A stretch of 40,320 nucleotides of DNA from Synergistaceae bacterium (lineage in GTDB: Bacteria; Synergistota; Synergistia; Synergistales; Synergistaceae): assembly GCA_031268885.1 (NCBI GenBank), contig JAIRWR010000080.1, positions 1 through 40,320 of the forward strand, in the 5' to 3' direction. Every line of letters starts with the position of its first letter. Position 1 is the stretch's first letter. A program made the translations under genes and the position numbers. The notes under the pieces are model-generated. The model did no database searches and was not told where the DNA came from. It worked only from the letters and a program-made list of their open reading frames with translations. Shown here one piece after another: positions 25,321 through 33,008 of the stretch.

Positions 25321-26229
25321 TCAACCGCCGATGACCGCGCTAACTCCTAGGGCCTCCACTATTTCGGCAGCCCGCCTGAGGGAGTTCTCCGTAGGCGGAT
25401 GCGCCGCGCCCCTGAGCCGGTATTCCATGCCCCACCTGTCATGCTTGTCCTCCGCGGCGCTGTGATACGGCAACAGGTTGAGCCGGGTCACACCCCGCGC
25501 TCCAGCGAGAAAATCACCCGTCGCTCTCATATTCTCGTCATCTGTGTTGACTCCGGGAATGAACGGCATTCGCGCGTTGATAACAGCGCCCCTCTCACCC
25601 AGCCTCAACATGTTCGACAGTATCATATCGTTGTCAACACCGGTGTACTCCATGTGCTTTTCGGGATTCATGTGCTTGATGTCGTACAGAAACAGGTCGG
25701 TCACTGGGATAATGCCGAGAAGTACCTCCGGAGCCACAAAACCGCTCGTGTCCACAGCGGTGTGTATTCCATACCTCTTGCACTCGGCCAGCAGAGCCGC
25801 CGCGAATTCCGGCTGACAGAGAGGCTCTCCTCCTGACAGGGTTACGCCCCCTCCCGACTGATCGAAAAATATCCGCTCCTTCAGAATTTCCGTCATGACA
25901 TCACCCACGCCAAGACGCGCTCCGCAGATCTCCCTCGCGCCGGACGGACAGACATCAGCACACTTCCCATTCTGCCGGCACTTGGCGGGGTCCGTGAACA
26001 TCGTTCCTCCGGATGTGACTATCGCTCCATTCGCGCACGCGCCAACACAGATGTCGCACGCGACGCACCTCTCCCCCCTGTACAACAGTTGCGGGGCAGG
26101 GCTCTGGCTCTCGGGGTTATGACACCACCAACAGGAGAGAGGACAACCCTTAAAATGCACCACAACTCGAATGCCAGGACCGTCGTGAAGCGCGTACCTC
26201 TTTATGTCGAACACTATTCCGCTCGCCAT
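25321..26229 (-). CDS. glycyl radical enzyme activating enzyme (radical SAM)
   Basis: Installs the glycyl radical on the enzyme encoded just downstream, using S-adenosylmethionine. The radical-SAM motif is GCPLSCWWC with Cys29, Cys33 and Cys36. A ferredoxin-like insert follows, with Cys55/58/61/65 and Cys84/90/94, as in most non-pyruvate-formate-lyase activases. The glycine-rich SAM-binding stretch is GGGVTLSGGEPL. TTGAGG five bases before the ATG serves as ribosome site. It is the first gene of the cluster, with a promoter candidate 60-90 bases upstream, and the gap to the dehydratase is 48 bases. Length, 302 residues, is normal. Confidence 0.93.
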   Translation of the reverse strand: MASGIVFDIKRYALHDGPGIRVVVHFKGCPLSCWWCHNPESQSPAPQLLYRGERCVACDICVGACANGAIVTSGGTMFTDPAKCRQNGKCADVCPSGAREICGARLGVGDVMTEILKERIFFDQSGGGVTLSGGEPLCQPEFAAALLAECKRYGIHTAVDTSGFVAPEVLLGIIPVTDLFLYDIKHMNPEKHMEYTGVDNDMILSNMLRLGERGAVINARMPFIPGVNTDDENMRATGDFLAGARGVTRLNLLPYHSAAEDKHDRWGMEYRLRGAAHPPTENSLRRAAEIVEALGVSAVIGG

Positions 26230-26289
26230 CTTAGCCTCAAGCTCGCTCCGATCAATAATCGTTTTTCAGTAACTGTTTTCCATTGGTCT

Positions 26290-26317
26290 AGTTTACCATA
26301 GATATATCAGCCGTCAA
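26290..26317 (-). promoter_or_regulatory. candidate promoter of the glycyl radical enzyme cluster
   Basis: Minus-strand TTGACG (26317-26312) and TAAACT (26295-26290) are 16 bases apart, immediately past the flhB stop, and point at the activase gene. The match is moderate. Its position suggests the metabolic cluster has its own transcription independent of the flagellar operon. Confidence 0.45.
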
Positions 26318-26335
26318 TCGCTACCTCAAGCCGCG

Positions 26336-27445
26336 CTACTTCGCCCAATCCTTCTTCTTCAGCCTGTAGACGAACGCGAGAACCTCCGCGACGGCCCTGT
26401 AGAGATCCTCCGGTATGCTCTCGCCCACTTCGACCTGTCTCATGAGCGCTCTCGCGAGGGGTCTGTTCTCGACCACCGGTATGTTGTTCTCGACGGCGAT
26501 GTCCTTTATCCTCATGGCGATGAAGCCCTCACCCTTCGCGACGACCGTCGGCGCGCTCATCGTCATCTGTTCGTATTTTATGGCCACCGCTATGCGCGTC
26601 GGGTTAGTTATGACCGCGTCGGCCTTGGGGACATCCGCCATCATCCGGCTTCTGGCCAGTTCTCTCTGCTTCTGCCTGATCTTCTGCTTTATCTTGGGGT
26701 CGCCCTCCATCTGCTTGTACTCTTCCTTTATCTCCTGCTTGCTCATCTTTATCGACTTTTCAAACTCCCACTTCTGATATAAGTAGTCGATCATGGCAAT
26801 GACGAGCAGGGCGAGCGTCATTCGCAGGGCAAGATCCCAGACTTTTCCCATTATGACGGAAAATCCGCGCTCCATCGAGAACATCATCACCGACAGCATG
26901 AGGTCCCGCTCGTTTCTGATCATCATGAAGAGCAGGCCCAGCAGTACCAGTGCCTTGACTATGCCCTTTACGAGTTCGACTAAGGATCGGGCGGAGATTA
27001 TTTTTTTGAGGCCTGAGACCGGATTGAAGCGGTCAGGTTTGGGGACCAGCGGCTTTGTGGTGATCACGAATCCAACCTGATAGATCATTACGGCGAGGGC
27101 GACTATGGCGCACAGAATACCGACCGGCAGCCAACCGACGAAGAACGCCTTCGCTCCTTCCACAAGGGGACGCGCCCACCAAGCGTCGTCAAACATCAGC
27201 GGAGACCCGATGTGTCTCACTAAGTCCTTAAACAACGCGATCATTCGCTGCCATATAGTTGCGCTGAGGGCGTATATCGATAGCAACCCTGTTATGATAA
27301 CAACAGCGGCGGATAGATCCTGACTGCGCGCCGTCTGCCCCTCTTCCCGCGTCTTCTGTCTCTTTCTGGGCGTCGCGGGCTCGGTCTTCTCCTCCGCGAA
27401 GAACTGTATATCGAATATATCGGGTTCAGATCGGCGTGAGTTCAT
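26336..27445 (-). CDS. flhB: flagellar export switch protein FlhB, with NPTR instead of NPTH
   Basis: Membrane component of the flagellar type III export apparatus that switches substrate class from hook to filament. The N-terminal AEEKTEPATPRKRQKTREEG, four transmembrane segments, and the cytoplasmic YQKWEFEKSIKMSKQEIKEE linker are typical. The autocleavage motif reads VITNPTRIAVAI, residues 281-284 being N-P-T-R. The asparagine and proline flanking the scissile bond are kept, but the usual histidine is arginine (codon CGC at 26596-26594). ATG 27445 overlaps the fliR stop (ATGA), which gives 369 residues. It is the last gene of the flagellar operon here. flhA, often next, is absent. Confidence 0.95.
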   Translation of the reverse strand: MNSRRSEPDIFDIQFFAEEKTEPATPRKRQKTREEGQTARSQDLSAAVVIITGLLSIYALSATIWQRMIALFKDLVRHIGSPLMFDDAWWARPLVEGAKAFFVGWLPVGILCAIVALAVMIYQVGFVITTKPLVPKPDRFNPVSGLKKIISARSLVELVKGIVKALVLLGLLFMMIRNERDLMLSVMMFSMERGFSVIMGKVWDLALRMTLALLVIAMIDYLYQKWEFEKSIKMSKQEIKEEYKQMEGDPKIKQKIRQKQRELARSRMMADVPKADAVITNPTRIAVAIKYEQMTMSAPTVVAKGEGFIAMRIKDIAVENNIPVVENRPLARALMRQVEVGESIPEDLYRAVAEVLAFVYRLKKKDWAK

Positions 27446-28233
27446 CTCCAGAAGAATATACCCTCGAGCGCCCATTCGACGGTTCTCTCTATCTCCCCAT
27501 GAAATATATCGACGCACGACGGAAGTATCGTGAGGAGCACGACAAGCCCTACCCCTATCTTGATTGGAATGCCCAAGATGAAGACGTTCATCTGGGGCAC
27601 GGTGCGAGCGACAAAACCCAGTCCAACCTCAGACAGCAGAACAGATCCGAATATCGGAAGGCTTATTCTTACCGCGATGCTGAACGCCATCCCCAGCCAC
27701 TCTAACCATGGAATCTGATCCGCGCCCCCCCACGAGCCGAGGCCGGGCGGAACTAGCGTGACGCTCTCGGAGAGCGCCCTCAGCAGCAGGATATGTCCAT
27801 CCCAGTGCAGGTAAAACCAGACCGACAGCAAGTACTTCATCTGCGCCAGCACGGACGCTTGAGACAACGAGAGGGGATCGAATATGCTCATCATGTTAAA
27901 ACCCATGAGGGTACTGTCCAGAAAGCCGGAAAACTGCATGGCGTACACCGGCATACTGGATATGAAACCTATCGCGGCTCCTATCAGAAACTCCCTGCCG
28001 GACACCAGGATAACAGATGTCCAATTTTGCAGAAGGAGCATCGGTATTTCGATGTCGAGAGACGGCACGACGGCCACGGAGAGCATTACGGCCAGCCAGA
28101 ATCTCGCGGGGTTGGGAAAGGACGGAAGCGCGAAGACCGACGCGGTCATGATCAGCGCCAAAAATCTGATGCTCAGCAGAAAATGAACTATTAGAATATT
28201 TACTATGGCTTCGTTATCGAAAAACGGGAGCAA
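27442..28233 (-). CDS. fliR: flagellar export protein FliR
   Basis: Integral membrane subunit of the export gate with FliP and FliQ. The 263 residues contain about six hydrophobic segments and the FliR-typical GREFLIGAAIGFISSMPVYA and IGIKIG-like LGIPIKIGVGLVVL regions. Translation starts at TTG 28233, with a GGGGGGAG ribosome site four bases upstream. It ends in a four-base overlap with flhB, pointing to coupled translation. The start is 11 bases after fliQ. Confidence 0.93.
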   Translation of the reverse strand: MLPFFDNEAIVNILIVHFLLSIRFLALIMTASVFALPSFPNPARFWLAVMLSVAVVPSLDIEIPMLLLQNWTSVILVSGREFLIGAAIGFISSMPVYAMQFSGFLDSTLMGFNMMSIFDPLSLSQASVLAQMKYLLSVWFYLHWDGHILLLRALSESVTLVPPGLGSWGGADQIPWLEWLGMAFSIAVRISLPIFGSVLLSEVGLGFVARTVPQMNVFILGIPIKIGVGLVVLLTILPSCVDIFHGEIERTVEWALEGIFFWR

Positions 28234-28244
28234 CTCGCTCCCCC

Positions 28245-28514
28245 CTATCCGACATACCTGTGCATCTCTGAAAAGAGCCTTATGGCCATTTCACCGACCA
28301 TTCGGAACATCCACGGGCCGAATACGACCAGAGCGAATATGACCGAGAGAATCTTGGGGATGAATGACAGCGTCTGCTCCTGAATCGACGTAGCGGTCTG
28401 AATGATACCGACAATTAACCCTACTCCCATAGCGACGAGAAGAATCGGCATACTCGCCAGCACCACCATCCACATGGCGTTGTACAGAGCGTCGGAGATG
28501 CTCAGAGTATCCAT
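28245..28514 (-). CDS. fliQ: flagellar export protein FliQ
   Basis: Small (89 residues) two-helix membrane subunit of the export gate. The characteristic GVGLIVGIIQTATSIQEQTLSFIPK segment is present around residues 31-55, and the two hydrophobic helices flank it. The ATG lies 13 bases after the fliP stop, preceded by GGGGCGG. Its place between fliP and fliR is the conserved order. Confidence 0.95.
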   Translation of the reverse strand: MDTLSISDALYNAMWMVVLASMPILLVAMGVGLIVGIIQTATSIQEQTLSFIPKILSVIFALVVFGPWMFRMVGEMAIRLFSEMHRYVG

Positions 28515-28527
28515 CTCGGCCGCCCCA

Positions 28528-29325
28528 TCAGTTGTTGAAGCTCGTTACTAGGCTCGTAATCACGAGATTCCAGCCATCCGCCATTACAAACAGCAGTATT
28601 TTAAACGGCATCGATATCAGGGATGGAGGCAGCATCATCATTCCCATGCTCATCAGTATACTGGCTATTATCATATCGACCACGATAAACGGAATATATA
28701 TGACCACTCCCATCTGAAACGCGGTTTTGAGCTCGCTCAGCACATAAGCCGGGATCAGGACCATGGTGCCGACGTCGTTCTGGTTATTCGGCTGATTCTT
28801 CCCGGACAGTCTCAGCATCAGGGAGAGCTCCGTCTGCCTCGTCTGCCTGAACATGAACTGGCGCAGCGGCCGCAGCGTGTTCTCCCACGCGGCGTCCACC
28901 TGGATATCTCCCTGTATGTACGGAGTGAGGGCGTTGTCGTATATGTTAGTCAGAACAGGAGACATGGTGAAAAAGGTGATAAACAGGGCGAGCGAGGCAA
29001 TGACCTGGTTTGGCGGAGACTGCTGCAGCCCCATGGCGCTCCTCACAAATCCGAGGACGACCAGAATTCTGGTGAAGCTCGTCACCATCAGGAGTATTGC
29101 TGGAGCCATGCTCAGGACCGTTATCAGCGCAACTATCTGAAGGGTCAGCACGACATCCCGCGGACCGTCGGCGGCGCCGACCGCCAGATTGATCGCCGGT
29201 ATCGGAAGAGAGGGGAGGTTCGGCGCTGGGGCCGCGTCCGCCGCGCCCGCCGATATCGACGTGAGAATCAGCAGTGTAAGCAAAAAAAACTTGGCCGTTC
29301 TTTGGATTCTGTCCATCTGAGTCAT
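28528..29325 (-). CDS. fliP: flagellar export protein FliP
   Basis: Core subunit of the export gate. An N-terminal cleavable signal sequence (hydrophobic stretch to AGAADAAPA) is followed by the family hallmarks MVTSFTRILVVLGFVRSAMG and QSPPNQVIASLALFITFFTM, and later YIPFIVVDMIIASILMSMGM. ATG 29325 overlaps the fliO stop in ATGA with GGAG upstream. Longer in-frame starts are unnecessary. The length of 265 residues is normal. Confidence 0.95.
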   Translation of the reverse strand: MTQMDRIQRTAKFFLLTLLILTSISAGAADAAPAPNLPSLPIPAINLAVGAADGPRDVVLTLQIVALITVLSMAPAILLMVTSFTRILVVLGFVRSAMGLQQSPPNQVIASLALFITFFTMSPVLTNIYDNALTPYIQGDIQVDAAWENTLRPLRQFMFRQTRQTELSLMLRLSGKNQPNNQNDVGTMVLIPAYVLSELKTAFQMGVVIYIPFIVVDMIIASILMSMGMMMLPPSLISMPFKILLFVMADGWNLVITSLVTSFNN

Positions 29326-29753
29326 CTGTCGCTCCGGTCCTTCTGACCGCCGCAATCATCCTTCCCGTCATCGTCCCACTCTTCGCCGCTCCAACGCCCT
29401 ATGACTATCGCCCCGTTTTTGCCGGAGAGGACGGCAATTACATCCGGGCCGACCTGAATAACATACACTATATCACGCCCTAGATTGAGAGTGCCGATCA
29501 GCTTCAGCCTTCCTCCCCAGCCCGCCTTAAAGCGTCCTGGCATGTATCTGACCGCCAGATATCCGCACGCGCAGAGGATCACAAGCGCCAAGACCATGCG
29601 CGTTACATATCCGGTCAGGGATGCGTCGATATCCCCGACCGCGGCGGACGCGACGCCAACCAGGGGCGCTGAAAAAAAGAGCGTCAAGGCCATTTCGAAA
29701 AAAAGCCCCAACGCCCGTTTTCCGCAAGGATAGCCGACAGATTTATCGCTCAA
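29322..29753 (-). CDS. fliO: flagellar assembly protein FliO
   Basis: Small membrane protein that helps build the FliP ring. It has an N-terminal hydrophobic stretch, one firm transmembrane helix (MVLALVILCACGYLAV) and the FliO-type cytoplasmic beta domain (LKLIGTLNLGRDIVYVIQVGPDVIAVL). The C-terminus is charged and poorly conserved. TTG 29753 gives 143 residues but has a poor ribosome site. ATG 29693 (residue 21) is the alternative. It begins 22 bases after cheY and overlaps fliP. Confidence 0.85.
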   Translation of the reverse strand: MSDKSVGYPCGKRALGLFFEMALTLFFSAPLVGVASAAVGDIDASLTGYVTRMVLALVILCACGYLAVRYMPGRFKAGWGGRLKLIGTLNLGRDIVYVIQVGPDVIAVLSGKNGAIVIGRWSGEEWDDDGKDDCGGQKDRSDR

Positions 29754-29775
29754 GCCAGCGCGCTTTTAACAGCTT

Positions 29776-30138
29776 CTATGACAGCGCCTTGCCGAGGGCC
29801 TCCAACACGCGGTCCGGCTGGAAGGGCTTGACTATAAAGTCGGCAGCCCCCGACCGTATAGCTTCGATGACCATAGCCTGCTGTCCCATGGCGCTAACCA
29901 TAACAACCTTGGCGGAAGGATCGCTCTCCTTGATCTCCTTAACGGCGGCTATTCCGTCCATCTCGGGCATCGTAATGTCCATCGTGACAACGTCAGGCTT
30001 GAGTTCGTTGTACATCTGAACCGCCATCTTTCCATTCTCAGCTTCTCCGGCAATCTCAAATCCGTTTTTCGCCAGGATGTCGCGAAGCATCATTCTCATA
30101 AAAGCCGCGTCATCTACGATCAAAACCCTTGTTCCCAT
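29776..30138 (-). CDS. cheY: chemotaxis response regulator CheY
   Basis: Single receiver domain that carries the phosphoryl signal from CheA to the flagellar switch. Asp9/Asp10 (LIVDDA), phosphoacceptor Asp54 (VTMDITMPEMDG), the switch Ser82 (MVSAMG) and Lys104 (FIVKPF) are all in place. At 120 residues it has no output domain. It sits between fliY and fliO as in Bacillus and spirochaete operons, so it probably acts on the FliM/FliY encoded just upstream. Confidence 0.95.
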   Translation of the reverse strand: MGTRVLIVDDAAFMRMMLRDILAKNGFEIAGEAENGKMAVQMYNELKPDVVTMDITMPEMDGIAAVKEIKESDPSAKVVMVSAMGQQAMVIEAIRSGAADFIVKPFQPDRVLEALGKALS

Positions 30139-30220
30139 ATCCTTATTGACCCCCTTGGTTGCCCAAATCCAAATCTATTCTTTCTCGACTCTTTCAAGTC
30201 AGACGCGCTGTCCTTGCCGC

Positions 30221-31366
30221 TTATACCCCCATAGAGCGGATTCGCTCCGCTTTGCTCACAACTTCGGTAACCCTTATTCCGAAGCTTTCGTCTATTACAA
30301 CGACCTCGCCCCGCGCGATAAGCTTTCCGTTTACGAGAACGTCCACAGGTTCGCCGGCCATCTTGTTCAATTCTACCACCGAACCGGGCCCCAGCGCCAG
30401 AACCTCCCCTATGGTTTTTCTCGTTCTCCCTAATTCTACTGTAACACGTACAGGTATGTCGACTATCAAATCGATATTCCCCTGGGAACCGGCAGAATCA
30501 GTACCGCCAAGCTGCGCGAACTCGACCTGCCTGACATCCACCGGCGGCCCCTGCGGCTTAGGAGGAAGCTGAACCTGCATAGGCGCCTGCGGCGCTTGCG
30601 CGGCCTGTGCCGCCTGTTGGGAACGCTGCTGCGGAGGGGCTTTTGGCGCCGCCGGAGCAGCCTGCTCCGGAGCGGCTGGCGAGGGTTCGGGCTTTGGAGC
30701 CATAGCCTCCTTCACCTTCGAGGTCAGTTCAACCGCTTTATTCGACAACAGTATAACATCGAGCATGAAGGGCTCTACGCCCTCCACGTTCAGGTCGATC
30801 TTTCCAACCCATATGCGGGTTTCGGCGGCATCGGACGGAAAAGGCAGCCACCCGGCCGAATCCGCTATGTGGCCCTCGCTGGACGAGGCTGACAGCCTGC
30901 TTCCCCCAACGAGTCCGCTCAGACTCGTCAGAGCGGAGCCGACCAGCTGACTCAAGCCCTCCTGCGCGGCTGAGAGATACAGGTCGTTAGCCTCCGTTGG
31001 CAGGTCCTTCGCGTCTCCGCCCATCATGAGATCCGCCAGAGCCAGCGCGCCGCGCTCGCCGGTGACGAAGAGGGCGGGCATGGAGTTCAATCCTTCGAGG
31101 TTCATCGAATACGAAAACACTCGCGCTCCTTCGATCGTCGCCGACAGTTCACTCTGCGGAATCTCGACCTGCTCTGTCAGATTTGCCGACACGGTTCGTC
31201 CCGCGAGCATTCCTATAACATTGCTGGAGGCCGACGCAACTATCCCGGCCACCTCGTTCATAATCGACAGATCATCGGCCGTCAGGACAGAAGCGCCGCC
31301 GGAATTTTCGTCGCCGTCCGAGAGAAGGGCGTCTATCTCAGCCTGATTAAGAAACTCATCGACCAT
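30221..31366 (-). CDS. fliY: flagellar switch protein FliY (FliN-like), CheC-type active sites altered
   Basis: Switch-complex subunit with a FliM-like CheY-P-binding N-terminus (NQAEIDALLS), a CheC-like middle domain (about residues 30-215), a proline/alanine/glutamine-rich linker (about 225-280) and a C-terminal FliN domain (DIPVRVTVELGRTRKTIGEV). In CheC/FliY phosphatases each active site has the pattern S/D-x3-E-x2-N. Here the sites read S34-x3-E38-x2-G41 and S132-x3-E136-x2-S139, so both catalytic asparagines are missing and CheY-P phosphatase activity is doubtful. It starts two bases after the fliM stop, with GAGGAGGA upstream. At 381 residues it is the usual FliY length. 82 bases separate it from cheY. 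Confidence 0.93.
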   Translation of the reverse strand: MVDEFLNQAEIDALLSDGDENSGGASVLTADDLSIMNEVAGIVASASSNVIGMLAGRTVSANLTEQVEIPQSELSATIEGARVFSYSMNLEGLNSMPALFVTGERGALALADLMMGGDAKDLPTEANDLYLSAAQEGLSQLVGSALTSLSGLVGGSRLSASSSEGHIADSAGWLPFPSDAAETRIWVGKIDLNVEGVEPFMLDVILLSNKAVELTSKVKEAMAPKPEPSPAAPEQAAPAAPKAPPQQRSQQAAQAAQAPQAPMQVQLPPKPQGPPVDVRQVEFAQLGGTDSAGSQGNIDLIVDIPVRVTVELGRTRKTIGEVLALGPGSVVELNKMAGEPVDVLVNGKLIARGEVVVIDESFGIRVTEVVSKAERIRSMGV

Positions 31367-31368
31367 GG

Positions 31369-32376
31369 TTATTCCTCCTCTCCTGGGAGAAGGTCCTCTC
31401 CCAATACCTCTTTGACCTGCGCCGCGTAATTCTTATTGAACACTCCCGGTGATGAGAGGAATTTAATCCTGTTTCCGACCCTCAAGCCCAGAAGGCCGTC
31501 AACCGTGCCGTCTAGCCTCACCACATCCCCAACCCGCATCTGAATTACATCTCCCAGGCTGATTATGCTGTGCCCAAGTTCCAACGCGAGCGAAACCGAA
31601 ACTTCGTTCATGCGCTCAGTCAGGATCTCCTTCACCCCTTCCACGTTCTTGCGTCCGGTGGAGGAGAACCACTGCTGTGAACTCAGCTTGTCTATCAGCG
31701 GCTCTATGACAAAATAGGGAACGCAGAAATTCATTATCCCCTGAATCTCCCCTATCTGAATCTTCATTGTAACCAGAAGGACCATGTCCGTTCCAGGGCA
31801 GACCTGCACAAAGAATGGGTTGCTCTCCATCGTCTCGAACCGATAGCGGATGTCCACCACGGTGCTCCAGCTCTCCTCAAGGTGCTCTAAGATCTTCATT
31901 ATTACACGCTCAATGACGGTGCGCTCGATATCGGTCAGGTCCCTCGGCTTGCGAAGGGGCTCTCCCTTACCGCCCAGGAGCCGGTCTATGATCGCGAACG
32001 TCAGCTGGTTGCTTATCTCAAGTATGGCGTTCCCGCTCAGTGGATACATCTCCAGTATTCCTATAACCGTCGGCTGCACGAGCGAATGGATGAATTCATC
32101 ATACGCGAGCTGATCCACCGCTACGACCTCGACCGACACCATAGAGCGCACCATCGTCGAGAGCGACGTCGTGAGCGAACGGCAGAACGACTCGTGTATC
32201 ATCTGTATTGCCCTGAGCTGGTCCTTGCTGAATTTGTCCGGGCGTCTGAAATCGTAGAGCTTTAAAGGCTTTTCCTCTGCTTCCTGCATCTTGGCTATGT
32301 CGTCGTCGCCGCCGCTCGAAAACAACTGCAGCAGGGAATCTATTTCATTTTGCGACATTACCTCCGGCGGTACCAT
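31369..32376 (-). CDS. fliM: flagellar motor switch protein FliM
   Basis: C-ring protein that binds phosphorylated CheY and sets rotation direction. The N-terminal CheY-binding motif is SQNEIDSLL, followed by KLYDFRRPDKFSKDQLRAI, a CheC-like middle domain with the LLGGKGEP loop, and a C-terminal SpoA/FliN-type domain (LGDVIQMRVGDVVRLDG). ATG 32376 is six bases after GGGGAG. A second ATG at codon 7 has a badly spaced site. At 335 residues it is typical. It is followed directly by fliY. Confidence 0.96.
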   Translation of the reverse strand: MVPPEVMSQNEIDSLLQLFSSGGDDDIAKMQEAEEKPLKLYDFRRPDKFSKDQLRAIQMIHESFCRSLTTSLSTMVRSMVSVEVVAVDQLAYDEFIHSLVQPTVIGILEMYPLSGNAILEISNQLTFAIIDRLLGGKGEPLRKPRDLTDIERTVIERVIMKILEHLEESWSTVVDIRYRFETMESNPFFVQVCPGTDMVLLVTMKIQIGEIQGIMNFCVPYFVIEPLIDKLSSQQWFSSTGRKNVEGVKEILTERMNEVSVSLALELGHSIISLGDVIQMRVGDVVRLDGTVDGLLGLRVGNRIKFLSSPGVFNKNYAAQVKEVLGEDLLPGEEE

Positions 32377-32423
32377 TCAAATCTCCCCTTCATATCATAA
32401 GGCATACGGTCAGCGTTCCTGTC

Positions 32424-32445
32424 GAAACGGCCGAGACGCCGTTTC
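32424..32445 (-). other. perfect 8-bp hairpin between fliL and fliM
   Basis: GAAACGGC (32424-32431) and GCCGTTTC (32438-32445) pair perfectly across six bases within the 91-base fliL-fliM gap. No T-run follows on the minus strand. It may modulate mRNA processing or fliM translation. Confidence 0.4.
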
Positions 32446-32467
32446 AGCAAAATCAGCGCTCCTCTGC

Positions 32468-32923
32468 CTACTGAGCCAAATATTCGTCGAATAAAACTTT
32501 CCTGACGGCAAGATTGCCACCAACCCTTGGCAGGACCGAGTTGAACCTGTCCCTCATGTCTCGCTTCAGCTTTTCCATACCCTCGGTGTAGCGAACCAGG
32601 TCGTACTTCTGATCCTTCAGTGTCTTTATGACCTCGTCCTTCATCATAATAATCCACCCCGCGTTAGCGATGCGCTGCGCTGTCTCCGGACTGGCAAGCT
32701 CGACCGTGATCTTCAGCTTCAACATGTGCATCTGCGAGTCGGCAAGCGTGGATGTGAACTGTCCAAGCTCAATCATAGGACCAGGATCGGGAACAGTCTC
32801 CTCCGCCTGCATAGGCGGGGGTTGAAAAAGCCTCGTTGAGACATAAATTCCGCCGCCAACGCCCACAATGAGTACTACGACCACTACAACGAGCACGATG
32901 AGGGTTCTTCTTACCACTGCCAT
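32468..32923 (-). CDS. fliL: flagellar basal body-associated protein FliL
   Basis: Single-pass inner-membrane protein that forms a ring around the stator. Residues about 4-30 are a long valine/isoleucine-rich transmembrane helix after AVVRR. The periplasmic stomatin-like domain follows (LGQFTSTLADSQMHMLKLKI, VELASPETAQRI), and the protein ends VRKVLFDEYLAQ as FliL proteins do. ATG 32923 is chosen over an upstream in-frame start because GGAAGGAG lies just before it, giving 151 residues. Confidence 0.92.
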   Translation of the reverse strand: MAVVRRTLIVLVVVVVVLIVGVGGGIYVSTRLFQPPPMQAEETVPDPGPMIELGQFTSTLADSQMHMLKLKITVELASPETAQRIANAGWIIMMKDEVIKTLKDQKYDLVRYTEGMEKLKRDMRDRFNSVLPRVGGNLAVRKVLFDEYLAQ

Positions 32924-33008
32924 AAGTCTCCTTCCTCCCCGCAAATTAAGAGATCACCGATCGAACCTTCACCCTTAGGTCCTCCGGCGTAAAATCTATT
33001 CAGCATTC

